Assembly: GCF_000295935.2 (NCBI RefSeq)
Contig: NZ_ALWO02000005.1
Coordinates: 13,906 to 62,808 of the forward strand
Direction: 5' to 3'
Length of the DNA stretch: 48,903 bases
Source: Indibacter alkaliphilus LW1
GTDB lineage: Bacteria > Bacteroidota > Bacteroidia > Cytophagales > Cyclobacteriaceae
Of this stretch, positions 1 to 8,043 are shown one piece after another. Both the position numbers and the translations under genes were made by a program. The notes under the pieces were generated by a model, which did not search any database, was not told the origin of the DNA, and saw nothing but the letters and a program-made list of their open reading frames with translations. Position 1 is the first letter of the stretch, and every line of letters starts with the position of its first letter.

Positions 1-12
1 CCCCCCCCCCCC
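1..12. repeat. poly-C run at window edge
   Basis: The window opens with twelve C residues. No reading frame of note crosses them, and positions 13-151 hold no gene I can support. A homopolymer at the extreme edge is often a contig-end or sequencing artefact, so I attach no function to it. Confidence 0.5.
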
Positions 13-151
13 ACACAGCTTCTTAAACAGATCACTTGTTTTAAGTAGGCAGTTTTGCCACCTGTTTCTCTTTTTATTGATTCTTGTCACTTTCAGTTGT
101 CAGGAATTTGATACAATGGTATTTAATATTATCCCTTAAAATTAACTTGTC

Positions 152-631
152 ATGAAAAATTTAATTTACCTTCTTCCCTTTCTCCTTTTGATGGTAAGTG
201 CTTGTTCAAAAGAAGAAGAAGCTCTACCAAATCTAGGCGTTTTCATTGATACTAGTGTGGTTATCACTATCCTAGACGAACAAGGAAACAACCGATTGGA
301 TCCTAATCATGTGAGATATCTTGATCCTGAGGATATCAAAATCTTCTACGAAATAAATGGACGGCTAGAAGAGTTTTATGAAGATCATCTTGACATGCCC
401 AGAAACTTCAGAATAAATCAGCCGGGATTCGGAAGGGATTATAATTTGGCTTTATTTTTAAGTGAAAAGACAGTTATTCAGTGGAATGAAAATGAGAGTG
501 ATTCTATAGAAGCTGAAATTTATAGATCTGATGACTTAAATCGTATTCAATTAATTAAAGTTTACTTTAATGGTGATTTGAAATGGGACAATGCCAGTTT
601 GACAGCAAGTGAATTTACAATTATTAAGTAA
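152..631 (+). CDS. small putative lipoprotein
   Basis: 159 aa. The first residues form a short basic and hydrophobic signal ending in a lipobox (VSAC, Cys18), so the mature protein should be lipid-anchored in the envelope. After the Cys comes a charged linker (SKEEE), as in Bacteroidota outer-membrane lipoproteins. The rest is acidic and mostly beta-like, with no catalytic motif that I recognise. It stands alone and is followed by a strong hairpin terminator at 658-688. Function unknown. Confidence 0.8.
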   Translation: MKNLIYLLPFLLLMVSACSKEEEALPNLGVFIDTSVVITILDEQGNNRLDPNHVRYLDPEDIKIFYEINGRLEEFYEDHLDMPRNFRINQPGFGRDYNLALFLSEKTVIQWNENESDSIEAEIYRSDDLNRIQLIKVYFNGDLKWDNASLTASEFTIIK

Positions 632-657
632 GAATAGCACCTTTCGGAAATTAAGAT

Positions 658-688
658 AAAAATCCTTCCCAGCGGAAGGATTTTTTTT
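658..688 (+). terminator. rho-independent terminator
   Basis: A roughly 11-12 bp inverted repeat (AAAATCCTTCC / GGAAGGATTTT, loop CAGC) runs into eight T residues. It lies just after the lipoprotein gene. Confidence 0.85.
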
Positions 689-703
689 ACCCCATCCTTT
701 TCC

Positions 704-711
704 TACCTTTG
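704..711 (+). promoter_or_regulatory. Bacteroidota -7 box (TACCTTTG)
   Basis: TACCTTTG matches the TAnnTTTG -7 element of the Bacteroidota primary sigma factor. Transcription would begin near 718, so the ATG at 744 is a better start for the next gene than the one at 720. The -33 TTTG is not clear, only a T-run at 681-688. Confidence 0.55.
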
Positions 712-743
712 CAAACTCTTTGAAAAGAGACACGGGGAAATAC

Positions 744-1454
744 ATGAAAAAAATAGACTTTAAAGATCTTATTCTGTTTGAAAACGAGGATTACCTTGTG
801 GTCAATAAGCCTCCCTATTTATCGACATTGGACGATAGGCATGAAGCCCAGAATATTCTGGACCTTGCCCGGCAATACACCCCTGATGCCCAGGTGTGTC
901 ATCGGCTGGATAAGGAGACTTCAGGCTGCTTAGTTATCGCCAAACACCCGGAAGCTTACCGACACATTGCGATCCAGTTTGAGGACAGAAAGGTCAATAA
1001 AATCTATCATGCGGTAGTAGAAGGAATTCATCAGTACGATAAAGTTCAGGTGGATAGAAATATTTATGCGACCAACAAGGGAATTGCCAAGATTACCAAA
1101 GATGGGAAGCCCTCCACGACTGTTTTCAATACTTTGAAGACATATTACCTGCATTCTTTAATAGAATGCAGGCCTGTCACAGGGAGGCTTCATCAGATAA
1201 GGATTCACCTAGCCTATTTGAAATCACCTATTTGCGGTGACGAGATGTATGGAGGCAAGCCTTTGTATCTGTCTTCTTTGAAAAGGCGTTTCAATCTAAA
1301 AAAAGGTACAGACGAAAAGCCCATTATGCAGCGAGTATCCCTTCATGCCTATTCAATAGGCTTTTTGGGGATGGATGAGACTCATATTCAGGTAGAAGCC
1401 CCTTACCCCAAAGACTTTGAGGTATTGGTCAAGCAGCTGGAAAAAAACAGCTAA
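744..1454 (+). CDS. RluA-family RNA pseudouridine synthase
   Basis: 236 aa from the ATG at 744; an upstream in-frame ATG at 720 would sit almost on the predicted transcription start. The family isomerises uridine to pseudouridine in rRNA or tRNA. The signature HRLDKETSG is at residues 53-61, with catalytic Asp56, and the later RPVTGRLHQIRIHL block is the second conserved family motif. There is no N-terminal S4 domain, so this is the short RluA-like form. Which RNA site it modifies cannot be read from sequence. It is a single gene upstream of the ribosomal-protein cluster. Confidence 0.9.
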   Translation: MKKIDFKDLILFENEDYLVVNKPPYLSTLDDRHEAQNILDLARQYTPDAQVCHRLDKETSGCLVIAKHPEAYRHIAIQFEDRKVNKIYHAVVEGIHQYDKVQVDRNIYATNKGIAKITKDGKPSTTVFNTLKTYYLHSLIECRPVTGRLHQIRIHLAYLKSPICGDEMYGGKPLYLSSLKRRFNLKKGTDEKPIMQRVSLHAYSIGFLGMDETHIQVEAPYPKDFEVLVKQLEKNS

Positions 1455-1487
1455 GTACTAGAAAATGTGGGCAATAAATTAGTTTCT

Positions 1488-1519
1488 TTTGCAATAAAAA
1501 GAAATTACTTCTATCTTTG
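1488..1519 (+). promoter_or_regulatory. promoter of the rplM-rpsI-rpsB operon
   Basis: TTTG (1488-1491), 20 bp, then TATCTTTG (1512-1519): an almost perfect Bacteroidota -33/-7 pair. Transcription should start near 1526 and give a leader of about 50 nt before rplM. The leader holds a small CCCT/AGGG dyad that could serve L13 feedback control, but this is speculative. Confidence 0.8.
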
Positions 1520-1575
1520 TGTCCCTTTTTGAGGGTGAAGTATATTTAACAAGCTAATAATTAAACATTTACACA

Positions 1576-2019
1576 GTGGATACATTAAGCTACAAAACCA
1601 AATCGGCAAATGCTGCTACTGTAGATAAAAAATGGGTGGTAGTGGATGCCCAATCTGCAGTATTAGGTAGGTTTGCAAGTGAGGTTGCCAGAATTTTGAG
1701 GGGTAAGCATAAGCCTTATTTCACCCCTCATGTAGACTGCGGAGACAACGTGATTGTCATCAATGCAGACAAAGTAAGATTGACGGGAAGAAAGATGGAC
1801 GAGAAAGTATATGTTCGTCATACTGGATACCCAGGTGGTCAGAGAATCTCTACCCCAAGAATCCTGAAAGACAAATCAGCATCGATTCTTGTAGAGAAAG
1901 CTGTCAGAGGTATGTTGCCTAAAAACAGATTGGGCAGACAGATGTACAGAAACCTATTTGTTTATAATGGTCCTGAGCATCCTCATGCAGCACAGCAACC
2001 GAAAGAAATCAAACTTTAA
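1576..2019 (+). CDS. rplM: 50S ribosomal protein L13
   Basis: 147 aa with a GTG start; the N-terminus MDTLSYKTKSANAATV is that of Bacteroidota L13 and no ATG lies nearby. The conserved blocks VVDAQSAVLGRFAS, DCGDNVIVINADKV, YPGGQR and MLPKNRLGRQM are all present, ending with EHPHAAQQP. L13 is an early-assembling large-subunit protein. It is first in the operon with rpsI, 12 bp upstream, the usual bacterial pairing. Confidence 0.98.
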   Translation: MDTLSYKTKSANAATVDKKWVVVDAQSAVLGRFASEVARILRGKHKPYFTPHVDCGDNVIVINADKVRLTGRKMDEKVYVRHTGYPGGQRISTPRILKDKSASILVEKAVRGMLPKNRLGRQMYRNLFVYNGPEHPHAAQQPKEIKL

Positions 2020-2031
2020 TCTCAGCAGTTC

Positions 2032-2418
2032 ATGGAAATTATCAACACAATCGGTAGAAGAAAGACATCTGTTGCAAGAATCTACATGAAGCCGGGAAAA
2101 GGTGAGATCACTGTCAACAGCAGATCGATCGAGCAGTATTTCCCTTTTGATTTGCATCAGATTGTAGTTAAGCAGCCATTGGCTCTAGTAGGAGTTGACG
2201 GAACTTACGACATCAAAATCAATGTAGACGGTGGAGGTATCAAAGGTCAGGCAGAAGCTGCAAGAATGGCAATCGCCAGAGCACTTTGCGAATTTGATGT
2301 CGAACACAGACCCGCTTTGAAAAAAGAAGGATTCCTTACCAGAGACCCAAGAATGGTCGAGCGTAAGAAGCCGGGACGTAGAAAAGCAAGAAGGAAATTC
2401 CAGTTCTCCAAGCGTTAA
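2032..2418 (+). CDS. rpsI: 30S ribosomal protein S9
   Basis: 128 aa, the full usual length. It starts NTIGRRKTSVARIYMKPG and has a very basic tail (KKPGRRKARRKFQFSKR) whose terminal Lys-Arg reaches the P-site tRNA in the ribosome. It follows rplM by 12 bp and precedes rpsB by 42 bp. No Shine-Dalgarno sequence precedes the ATG, as is common in this phylum. Confidence 0.98.
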   Translation: MEIINTIGRRKTSVARIYMKPGKGEITVNSRSIEQYFPFDLHQIVVKQPLALVGVDGTYDIKINVDGGGIKGQAEAARMAIARALCEFDVEHRPALKKEGFLTRDPRMVERKKPGRRKARRKFQFSKR

Positions 2419-2460
2419 TCTGGTTTTCCAAATTTTATATCGAAACTATATCATTTATTA

Positions 2461-3222
2461 ATGGCACAAATAGAATATAAAGACTTACTGGATGCTGGTG
2501 TTCACTTTGGACACTTAACAAGAAAGTGGGATCCTAGAATGGCGCCGTACATCTTCATGGAGAAGAACGGTATCCATATCATTGACCTAAACAAAACGCT
2601 CGTTTGCCTTGAAGAAGCATCCAACGCAATCAAGCAGATCGTTCGCTCAGGTAAAAAAGTCATGTTCGTTGCTACTAAAAAGCAGGCGAAAGACTTGGTA
2701 GCTGACGAAGCAAAAAGACTGAACATGCCTTACGTAACCGAAAGATGGTTAGGTGGTATGTTGACTAACTTCGCTACAATCCGCAAATCCTTGAAGAAAA
2801 TGTCTTCCATCGACAAATTGATGAAGGAAGATGCTTACAAGAATATGGCGAAGAAAGAACGTCTGATGATTACCAGACAAAGAGAAAAACTGGAGTCTGT
2901 ACTTGGCGGTATCGCTGACCTCACAAGACTTCCTGCAGCCCTCTTTATCGTGGACATCAAAAGAGAACATATTGCAATCGCGGAAGCACAAAAGCTTGGT
3001 ATCCCTGTATTCGCTTTGGTAGATACTAACTCCAATCCAGGAGAAGTAGATTTCCCAATCCCTGCCAATGACGATGCATTCAAATCTATCTCTTTATTGG
3101 TGAAAGCATTCGGAGCAGCTATAGAAGAAGGTCTTTCTGAAAGGAAAAAAGACAAAGAAGAAGCTAAACTTTCTGAAGAGGAAGAAGCTAAAAAAGCTGT
3201 GGATGCCGGAACTGAAGAGTAA
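2461..3222 (+). CDS. rpsB: 30S ribosomal protein S2
   Basis: 253 aa. Diagnostic S2 segments are [17 protein letters not shown] near the start, [11 protein letters not shown] near residue 95 and [14 protein letters not shown] near 180. The C-terminal 30 residues are a highly charged Lys/Glu tail, longer than in E. coli but common in Bacteroidota. The gene is followed by a strong hairpin terminator, so tsf next door is probably transcribed separately or by read-through. Confidence 0.98.
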   Translation: MAQIEYKDLLDAGVHFGHLTRKWDPRMAPYIFMEKNGIHIIDLNKTLVCLEEASNAIKQIVRSGKKVMFVATKKQAKDLVADEAKRLNMPYVTERWLGGMLTNFATIRKSLKKMSSIDKLMKEDAYKNMAKKERLMITRQREKLESVLGGIADLTRLPAALFIVDIKREHIAIAEAQKLGIPVFALVDTNSNPGEVDFPIPANDDAFKSISLLVKAFGAAIEEGLSERKKDKEEAKLSEEEEAKKAVDAGTEE

Positions 3223-3246
3223 TCCACATTGAAATAATATACAATA

Positions 3247-3290
3247 CAAAAAAATTGAACATGTGGTCTTGGCCTGTGTTCAATTTTTTG
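3247..3290 (+). terminator. terminator after rpsB
   Basis: Inverted repeat CAAAAAAATTGAACA / TGTTCAATTTTTTG with a 15-nt loop. The A/T-rich arms would let it terminate in either direction. Confidence 0.75.
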
Positions 3291-3298
3291 TTTTTACC

Positions 3299-3362
3299 AA
3301 ACCTTTGAGGTTTTTCAGATTCTTTTGGTCTAAACTTATGATAGTTTAAACCTCGAAGGTTT
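3299..3362. repeat. inverted repeat, AACCTTTGAGGTTTT family
   Basis: AACCTTTGAGGTTTTT at 3299-3314 is matched in inverse by AAACCTCGAAGGTTT at 3348-3362, with about 33 nt between. The same pair, more closely spaced, recurs after tsf at 4363-4397, and a related palindrome lies at 5410-5442. Confidence 0.6.
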
Positions 3363-3449
3363 CATCTTGGGATACTGTCGAAATTCAAAAGTTGACAGGT
3401 CTCGCTCAAAAAATAGAAAAAAGTTTAATCTCATAAATTGACGAAAACA

Positions 3450-4280
3450 ATGGCTATTACTGCACAAGAAGTAAACAAATTGAGACAAATGACCGGAGCC
3501 GGTATGATGGACTGTAAAAAAGCCCTTACTGAAGCGGAAGGTGACTTTGAAAAAGCTGTCGATATCCTTAGAAAAAAAGGCCAAAAAGTATCTGCTTCCA
3601 GAGCTGACAGAGAAACCAAAGAAGGTACTATTGTTACTCACGTGAGTGACAATGGTTCTGAAGGTACACTTTTGTCTTTGACATGTGAAACTGACTTCGT
3701 TGCCAAAAATGACGAGTTTGTGGCTTTTGCCAATACACTTTTAGAGCTTGCGGTGTCTAACAACGCCAAGTCTGCTGAAGAAGTAAATGCGCTTCCATTC
3801 GAAAACATCACCGTTGCTGAGAAAATTGTAGAGATGACCGGTAAAATCGGTGAAAAAATCGAGATTTCCCACTTTGAAAAAGTTACAGGTGAAGCAGTAG
3901 TGCCTTACATCCACTCCAATGGCAAATTGGGTGTTTTAGTAGCCTTGACCAATACCAGTGGTGCGGACGTAGAAGATGCAGGTAAAGATGTGGCCATGCA
4001 GATTGCTGCCATGAACCCAGTAGCTGTTGATAAAGACGGTGTGGACTCTTCAGTTGTAGAAAGAGAAATCGAAGTTGGTAAAGACCAGGCAAGACAGGAA
4101 GGCAAGCCGGAAGAGATGCTGGAGAAAATCGCTCTGGGCAAACTGAACAAGTTCTACAAAGAAAATACTTTGCTTAGCCAGGCATTTGTAAAGGACAACA
4201 GCAAGTCTATTGCTCAGTACCTTGACAGTGTAAGCAAAGGCATGACCGTAGCTGCTTTCAAGAGAGTGTCTATTGGATAA
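3450..4280 (+). CDS. tsf: elongation factor Ts
   Basis: 276 aa from the ATG at 3450; the frame opens at a TTG at 3438 but MAITAQEVNKLR is the family N-terminus. EF-Ts exchanges GDP for GTP on EF-Tu. The N-terminal UBA-like region has TGAGMMDCKKAL, and the TDFVAKNDEF motif that contacts EF-Tu lies near residue 80. The dimerisation and C-terminal modules are complete. It follows rpsB, the usual order, but with a terminator and a 227-bp gap that contains repeats. Confidence 0.97.
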   Translation: MAITAQEVNKLRQMTGAGMMDCKKALTEAEGDFEKAVDILRKKGQKVSASRADRETKEGTIVTHVSDNGSEGTLLSLTCETDFVAKNDEFVAFANTLLELAVSNNAKSAEEVNALPFENITVAEKIVEMTGKIGEKIEISHFEKVTGEAVVPYIHSNGKLGVLVALTNTSGADVEDAGKDVAMQIAAMNPVAVDKDGVDSSVVEREIEVGKDQARQEGKPEEMLEKIALGKLNKFYKENTLLSQAFVKDNSKSIAQYLDSVSKGMTVAAFKRVSIG

Positions 4281-4328
4281 TTGGGATTTTAGATTTTAGA
4301 TCTCAAATTTATGATTAAAACATAGGAT

Positions 4329-4361
4329 AAAAGCTGACTTCGAAAGGGGTCGGCTTTTTTT
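4329..4361 (+). terminator. terminator after tsf
   Basis: A GC-containing stem (AAAGCTGACTT / GGGGTCGGCTTT, allowing G-U pairs) is followed by seven T residues. Confidence 0.75.
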
Positions 4362-4362
4362 A

Positions 4363-4397
4363 TAACCTTTGAGGTTTTCAAAACCTCGAAGGTTTTA
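4363..4397. repeat. near-perfect palindrome, AACCTTTGAGGTTTT family
   Basis: AACCTTTGAGGTTTT and AAAACCTCGAAGGTT are inverted copies with one mismatch and almost no loop. It is the compact version of the repeat at 3299-3362. Confidence 0.7.
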
Positions 4398-4463
4398 CCC
4401 ATAAAATCCAATTTAAACTCTCGAGGTCTGGAAGACAATAAGGATTTACAGGTCTCTTCAACT

Positions 4464-4823
4464 CTAGACTCCCAATACAATAGAAGCTTCGATATCTAGC
4501 TTTTTGCTGATTTCTCTTGCGATTTTTAGTGTCGGTTCACTTTTCCCATTCAGGTACTCGCTGATCCTGGAGGTACTTACACCAAGGTATTCTGATAATG
4601 ATTTTTGTGTTAAACCTCTTTCTTGCATGCGGAGTCTTATTGCTTCTGCCAAAGTAGGAGCCATTATCGCGTGGTGCTTCTCTTCATAGTCTGCTACTAA
4701 GTCAGAAAGTAGGTTCAATTCTACAAATCCTTTTTCATCAGGATTTTCTATATTATCTGGATTGGAAAGTAGTTCTTCGATCCTTTCTATAATAGCATTA
4801 TATTCTTTTTCAGACTTAATCAT
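4464..4823 (-). CDS. higA: HigA-type antitoxin, XRE-family HTH
   Basis: 119 aa. A helix-turn-helix (LTQKSLSEYLGVSTSRISEYL) spans about residues 71-91, typical of the XRE antitoxins that pair with HigB. The N-terminal half is charged and probably holds the toxin-binding part. It follows higB by 3 bp, so the toxin gene is first in the operon, as usual for higBA. HigA normally neutralises HigB and represses the operon; a 15-bp palindrome at the promoter (5147-5161) is the likely operator. The last 18 codons recur twice downstream as gene fragments. Confidence 0.9.
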   Translation of the reverse strand: MIKSEKEYNAIIERIEELLSNPDNIENPDEKGFVELNLLSDLVADYEEKHHAIMAPTLAEAIRLRMQERGLTQKSLSEYLGVSTSRISEYLNGKSEPTLKIAREISKKLDIEASIVLGV

Positions 4824-4826
4824 GAT

Positions 4827-5123
4827 TCAAATGTTTTGAATGTCCTTTATTTTATCATACTCAGCATGTGTACCGATGAATCTGATATAAACCTTTTTTG
4901 CATTGAATGATATAATTGCAATCAACCGATATGTATTTCCTTTGATATTAAAAACAAATCGATGATTGCCCACATAGTCAACTGAATTGAAATCGTTTTT
5001 TATGTCATTTAATGAACTCCAGTCTTTCTTACTTGTAGTAGAATACCAGAAGCGCAGTGCCAATTCAGAATCAGCATGTTTCTTTGCAAATTCTTGTATT
5101 CGTTTGTAAGTGACAATTCTCAT
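4827..5123 (-). CDS. higB: HigB-type mRNA interferase toxin
   Basis: 98 aa. The pattern FVFNIKGNTYRLIAIISFNAKKVYIRFIGTHAEYD (residues 57-90, quoted here only as the conserved Y/F-N-G-N-R and THxEYD layout) matches HigB toxins of the E. coli HigB/YgjN group, small RelE-fold ribosome-dependent mRNA endonucleases. Key visible elements are Arg66, Arg81 and the THAEYD end. It lies directly upstream of the HTH antitoxin gene. The length is normal and the frame intact, so the pair is probably functional. Confidence 0.88.
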   Translation of the reverse strand: MRIVTYKRIQEFAKKHADSELALRFWYSTTSKKDWSSLNDIKNDFNSVDYVGNHRFVFNIKGNTYRLIAIISFNAKKVYIRFIGTHAEYDKIKDIQNI

Positions 5124-5146
5124 TAAATTTTTATAAGAATGAATTA

Positions 5147-5169
5147 TTCTATATTATAGAACAAAGTTA
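5147..5169 (-). promoter_or_regulatory. higBA promoter with candidate operator
   Basis: CAAAGTTA at 5162-5169 reads TAACTTTG on the minus strand, a TAnnTTTG -7 box. Immediately downstream, across the expected start, lies the perfect 15-bp palindrome TTCTATATTATAGAA (5147-5161), and a second dyad AGAAT-N5-ATTCT partly overlaps it at 5136-5150. That is the place expected for HigA self-repression. Confidence 0.6.
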
Positions 5170-5284
5170 TGAAATATGTAATTAACTTCCCATACTTTTC
5201 AACTTACAGACGAAGTTTCTTAAAAGAGAAAGTTAGACTGTGGGTAGATCACATGATTAAAAAAATATTTAACTCGGTCAATTC

Positions 5285-5351
5285 GACCCCTGCCGGGGTC
5301 GTACCCTTCATATGTTGATCGTTGCTATAAACATATGATCCCTTTGGGATC
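5285..5351. repeat. cluster of small hairpins (REP-like)
   Basis: Three short inverted repeats follow each other: GACCCC-TGCC-GGGGTC (5285-5300), a CATATGTT/AACATATG pair, and GATCCC-TTT-GGGATC (5337-5351). They fill part of the 355-bp gap upstream of higB, which otherwise shows no gene. Confidence 0.5.
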
Positions 5352-5409
5352 GATAGGGATTTTCTTGAAACATTTGACTCGAAGTCTTTTTTTAAACTGC
5401 ATAATCACC

Positions 5410-5442
5410 AAACCCTTGAGGTCACGAAGACCTCAAGGGTTT
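5410..5442. repeat. perfect 14-bp inverted repeat
   Basis: AAACCCTTGAGGTC and its exact inverse flank the 5-nt loop ACGAA. It resembles the palindromes around tsf, and could act as a terminator or a mobile intergenic repeat. Confidence 0.65.
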
Positions 5443-5478
5443 ACTGTTTTCAAAACCTGGCGGGACTAGTTATGAACC

Positions 5479-5531
5479 CTAGACGCCTAATACTATGGGA
5501 GCTTCTATATCTAGCTTTTTGTTAATTTCTG
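5479..5531 (-). pseudogene. fragment of a higA 3' end
   Basis: On the minus strand this stretch reads EINKKLDIEAPIVLGV followed by TAG. The intact HigA ends EISKKLDIEASIVLGV with TAG. DNA identity over about 55 bp is high, including bases after the stop. No HTH coding remains: the fragment is cut off by the 3' end of the 198-aa barrel gene, whose stop lies inside it. It is a displaced higA tail, not a gene. Confidence 0.8.
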
Positions 5532-6118
5532 ATTCGGTAATACATCGAAAAACTTGTCAAGTGATTGTTCCAAATCCAATCATAGCCTAGGTAGAAGTGA
5601 ATTTGGTCAGTGAACTTTTTATTTTGATAACCAATTCTGGCCCCCGGCTGGAAATAACTGAACACCTGCTCGTAAGATTTGTAGATCGATGTGCTTGATA
5701 CATTGTTGATATGATCGGTACTTCTAACGGTTATGCGTGTTGACATTTGGCTGCCATAAAAGAAGTTCACACCTGCGCCAAAGGACAGGTTTTGGTTGAA
5801 TAATATGAAATTTTTCTCCAAACCTGTATAAAACCTGGCACTGCGCTCGTACCACCAAGACCTACATCCTTCTGGTCTATTGCAGGGCAGAAGTGCATCA
5901 AAACCAAGTTCATTGTTCCAGATGAGTTGGTGTTTGCTCCATACAGGTCTTTTATTAGAAACAAACAAACCTGCACCAAAGTCATTTCCTTCTTTGAAAT
6001 GGCCATGGCTTACAGAAGAGAGCCTTCCTCCTAGGTACCATTGGCTTTTGCTTTGTGCCAAGCTTTCAAAAGAGAACAAGCAAACTAAGAAAATGGTAAT
6101 CCATAAAGTTTTCAACAT
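5522..6118 (-). CDS. putative outer-membrane beta-barrel protein
   Basis: 198 aa. A signal peptide ends at about residue 21 (LFSFESLAQ/S). The mature part has alternating hydrophobic and polar stretches rich in Tyr, Phe and Trp (WYLGGRLSS, FYTGLEKNF, FSFGAG-like blocks), typical of small outer-membrane barrels, and it closes with aromatic beta-strand residues (TSFSMYYRIRN). Two Cys (PCNRPEGC) may form a loop disulfide. Its 3' end abuts the displaced higA tail. It probably forms a unit with the two genes upstream on the same strand. No specific function recognised. Confidence 0.65.
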   Translation of the reverse strand: MLKTLWITIFLVCLFSFESLAQSKSQWYLGGRLSSVSHGHFKEGNDFGAGLFVSNKRPVWSKHQLIWNNELGFDALLPCNRPEGCRSWWYERSARFYTGLEKNFILFNQNLSFGAGVNFFYGSQMSTRITVRSTDHINNVSSTSIYKSYEQVFSYFQPGARIGYQNKKFTDQIHFYLGYDWIWNNHLTSFSMYYRIRN

Positions 6119-6187
6119 GATTGGATTTAGCTATTCGTAAGAATTTATATATAAATTATTTAGAAATATATACAATGAGTCAGTTAT

Positions 6188-6730
6188 TTACGGATTTAGT
6201 TTATAGGCTATGCCCAAAAGGTTCCTCATGAAGCCTTCACCAAATATGGAAGGTTCATAAAAAACCAAAAATGGAGAATTTTGGGATCCAATGGGGTATA
6301 AAATTCTTCCATAAATCCCTAAGGCCGGATAGCTGACGGTTCTGTCCCTACCTGGGGCAACATTTGGCTGAAGTGATGAAATCACCATACCTCCTGCTCC
6401 TACTAGGATATTGTTATTGCCAATAGAGAAGTTAGTTTCCCATTGTCGTCCAAACTGTAAGCTAGCAGTCCATGATTTAAACCCATGATATGTCAAATCG
6501 CTAAGTTTCTGGTTGGAAAATTTGCTGAGGGTTAATACTGCTTGCCACCTGTTTCCTTGATTTTTAAAATCTAAGCCAAGACCTATAGAAGCACCTGCTA
6601 CAGTCTCCCTGTTTGGAATATCGGTTTGAGTCCCTATTCCAAGCTGAGGGAAAAGCCCTAATTCTGTTTGACAATAGGAATTGAAGGCTATGAGGGAGAA
6701 TAGTAAAACAATGGGGATTATATTTTTCAT
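6188..6730 (-). CDS. putative outer-membrane protein
   Basis: 180 aa, with a signal peptide ending near residue 20 (FNSYCQ). The mature part is Gly- and aromatic-rich with repeated beta-strand patterns (GIGTQTDI, ASIGLGLDFK, FSIGNNNILVGAGGM), consistent with a small barrel. The ATG overlaps the stop of the upstream lipoprotein gene by 4 bp (ATGA), so the two are translationally coupled and probably work together at the cell surface. If the upstream gene is phase-variable, this one would share its transcription but perhaps lose coupling. Confidence 0.7.
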   Translation of the reverse strand: MKNIIPIVLLFSLIAFNSYCQTELGLFPQLGIGTQTDIPNRETVAGASIGLGLDFKNQGNRWQAVLTLSKFSNQKLSDLTYHGFKSWTASLQFGRQWETNFSIGNNNILVGAGGMVISSLQPNVAPGRDRTVSYPALGIYGRILYPIGSQNSPFLVFYEPSIFGEGFMRNLLGIAYKLNP

Positions 6731-8043
6731 AGTGTGATTTCTGGAACTAAAATGAATTCGAAGTCACGTAATTTCTCTATCCCAAATTGGGTTCCATTAT
6801 GTGGTGTTATTCCAAAATCCTTATTTCGGTACGGGTCGTTAATTGTTCCACATCTATTGAAAACTGTATTTGCATATCTTTGAGACCTAGCCCATCCTCC
6901 TACAGTAGCTGTTTGGGTTGATGTAGTTTCTCCATTTTTAACCGATACACTTGCAGTAAATTCTTGTCTCCCTGCATAAGGTCTTCGATTAAAAACTACA
7001 AATGCCATATCAACTTGTCTATCTTGCCAATTATTTATTATGAAAGAGGCAGGTGTAGTTACCCAAGCGTCATTTTGAGCATGCCATCGAGTAACTTTTT
7101 CTTCATAAAATGGTCTTGATGTAATTCCATTGTTTCCTGAAGTAGCCCCTAAAACTATACATAATGATATTTTGTCAGGATGTGGCCAAGATCTAATAGA
7201 ACTTGTTAATCTAAACTTAGGCATAGTTAATCTGACAATACTATTCTGTGTTAAGTCATCACATGAAGCATGGTTTACAAAATTTGAAGACGGTGGGTTG
7301 GGAGGATTTGTTCCGCCGATTATTCCACCATCGCCTGGGTCCAGACTTGCATCATCTCCAAAACTACCAAAAACAACAGTTGGATTATCTAAAGCATAAT
7401 CATCATCAGCATAAATCATTTCATTTGAAAAATAGTTTGCTTCTGATTTTCGAAATTGGATAAAATTATCTTCATCATTTATATTTAATTTAAAACCTGG
7501 AGTTTCACCTTTCCAATTTGGGTCTTGGGTCAATCCTTCCAACTCCATTTCTTCCGTCCACCAAGAAACTGTAAGTTCAGTAAGTGACTCCGGTTCAAAA
7601 TACCCGATCATATATGGAGCCAACATACTGATTTCGTTTTCATTGATAAAATGAATCAATTCTTGTTCATCAAAATCTTCTTCTTGAGCAAGTCGATGGT
7701 TTTCAGCATTTTTGTAGAAAGCTTGTACTATTGCGGAACCTTGTCTCGTGTTTGGATTTTGGTTTGTTTCTAATAAAGTTTTTAAACTATATGAAATATC
7801 CTCTTCATATTCATCCGCTTTAGCTAGGTCAAACAACTCCCTCCTTGCCTCAGGATCCTTGAATACCTCTCCCATAAATAGGGTTAATTCTTTTAGCTTA
7901 TTTTCATAAGCGACTGGATCTTGATCTTTTAGCATTGTTTCAAGTCCCTCTTTTAATTCATCCTGACCACTTTCTTGGCAGGAACTAAATCCCAATAAGG
8001 TTACTATTGAGATAGATAGATAGATAGATAGATAGTGTTTCAT
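6727..8043 (-). CDS. phase-variable-looking surface lipoprotein
   Basis: 438 aa. The signal peptide ends in a lipobox (FSSC, Cys22). Codons 4-12 (YLSIYLSIS) are encoded by a TATC tetranucleotide repeat, so gain or loss of one unit would shift the frame right after the start. In this sequence the gene is in frame. The N-terminal third is acidic and helical; the middle has a PNPPSS-type linker; the C-terminal half is beta-rich with several Trp and ends in LVPEITL. I do not recognise the family. It overlaps the downstream barrel gene by 4 bp. Confidence 0.8.
   Translation of the reverse strand: MKHYLSIYLSISIVTLLGFSSCQESGQDELKEGLETMLKDQDPVAYENKLKELTLFMGEVFKDPEARRELFDLAKADEYEEDISYSLKTLLETNQNPNTRQGSAIVQAFYKNAENHRLAQEEDFDEQELIHFINENEISMLAPYMIGYFEPESLTELTVSWWTEEMELEGLTQDPNWKGETPGFKLNINDEDNFIQFRKSEANYFSNEMIYADDDYALDNPTVVFGSFGDDASLDPGDGGIIGGTNPPNPPSSNFVNHASCDDLTQNSIVRLTMPKFRLTSSIRSWPHPDKISLCIVLGATSGNNGITSRPFYEEKVTRWHAQNDAWVTTPASFIINNWQDRQVDMAFVVFNRRPYAGRQEFTASVSVKNGETTSTQTATVGGWARSQRYANTVFNRCGTINDPYRNKDFGITPHNGTQFGIEKLRDFEFILVPEITL
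8011..8035. repeat. (GATA)6 tetranucleotide microsatellite in a signal peptide
   Basis: Six GATA units plus one G. On the coding strand they read TATC repeats, starting four codons into the lipoprotein gene. The unit length is not a multiple of three, so slippage would switch the gene off and on. Confidence 0.9.

Noticed and set aside
1-12. Poly-C run that might be a phase-variable tract
   Set aside because: It sits at the extreme window edge with no reading frame over it; a contig-end artefact is more likely.
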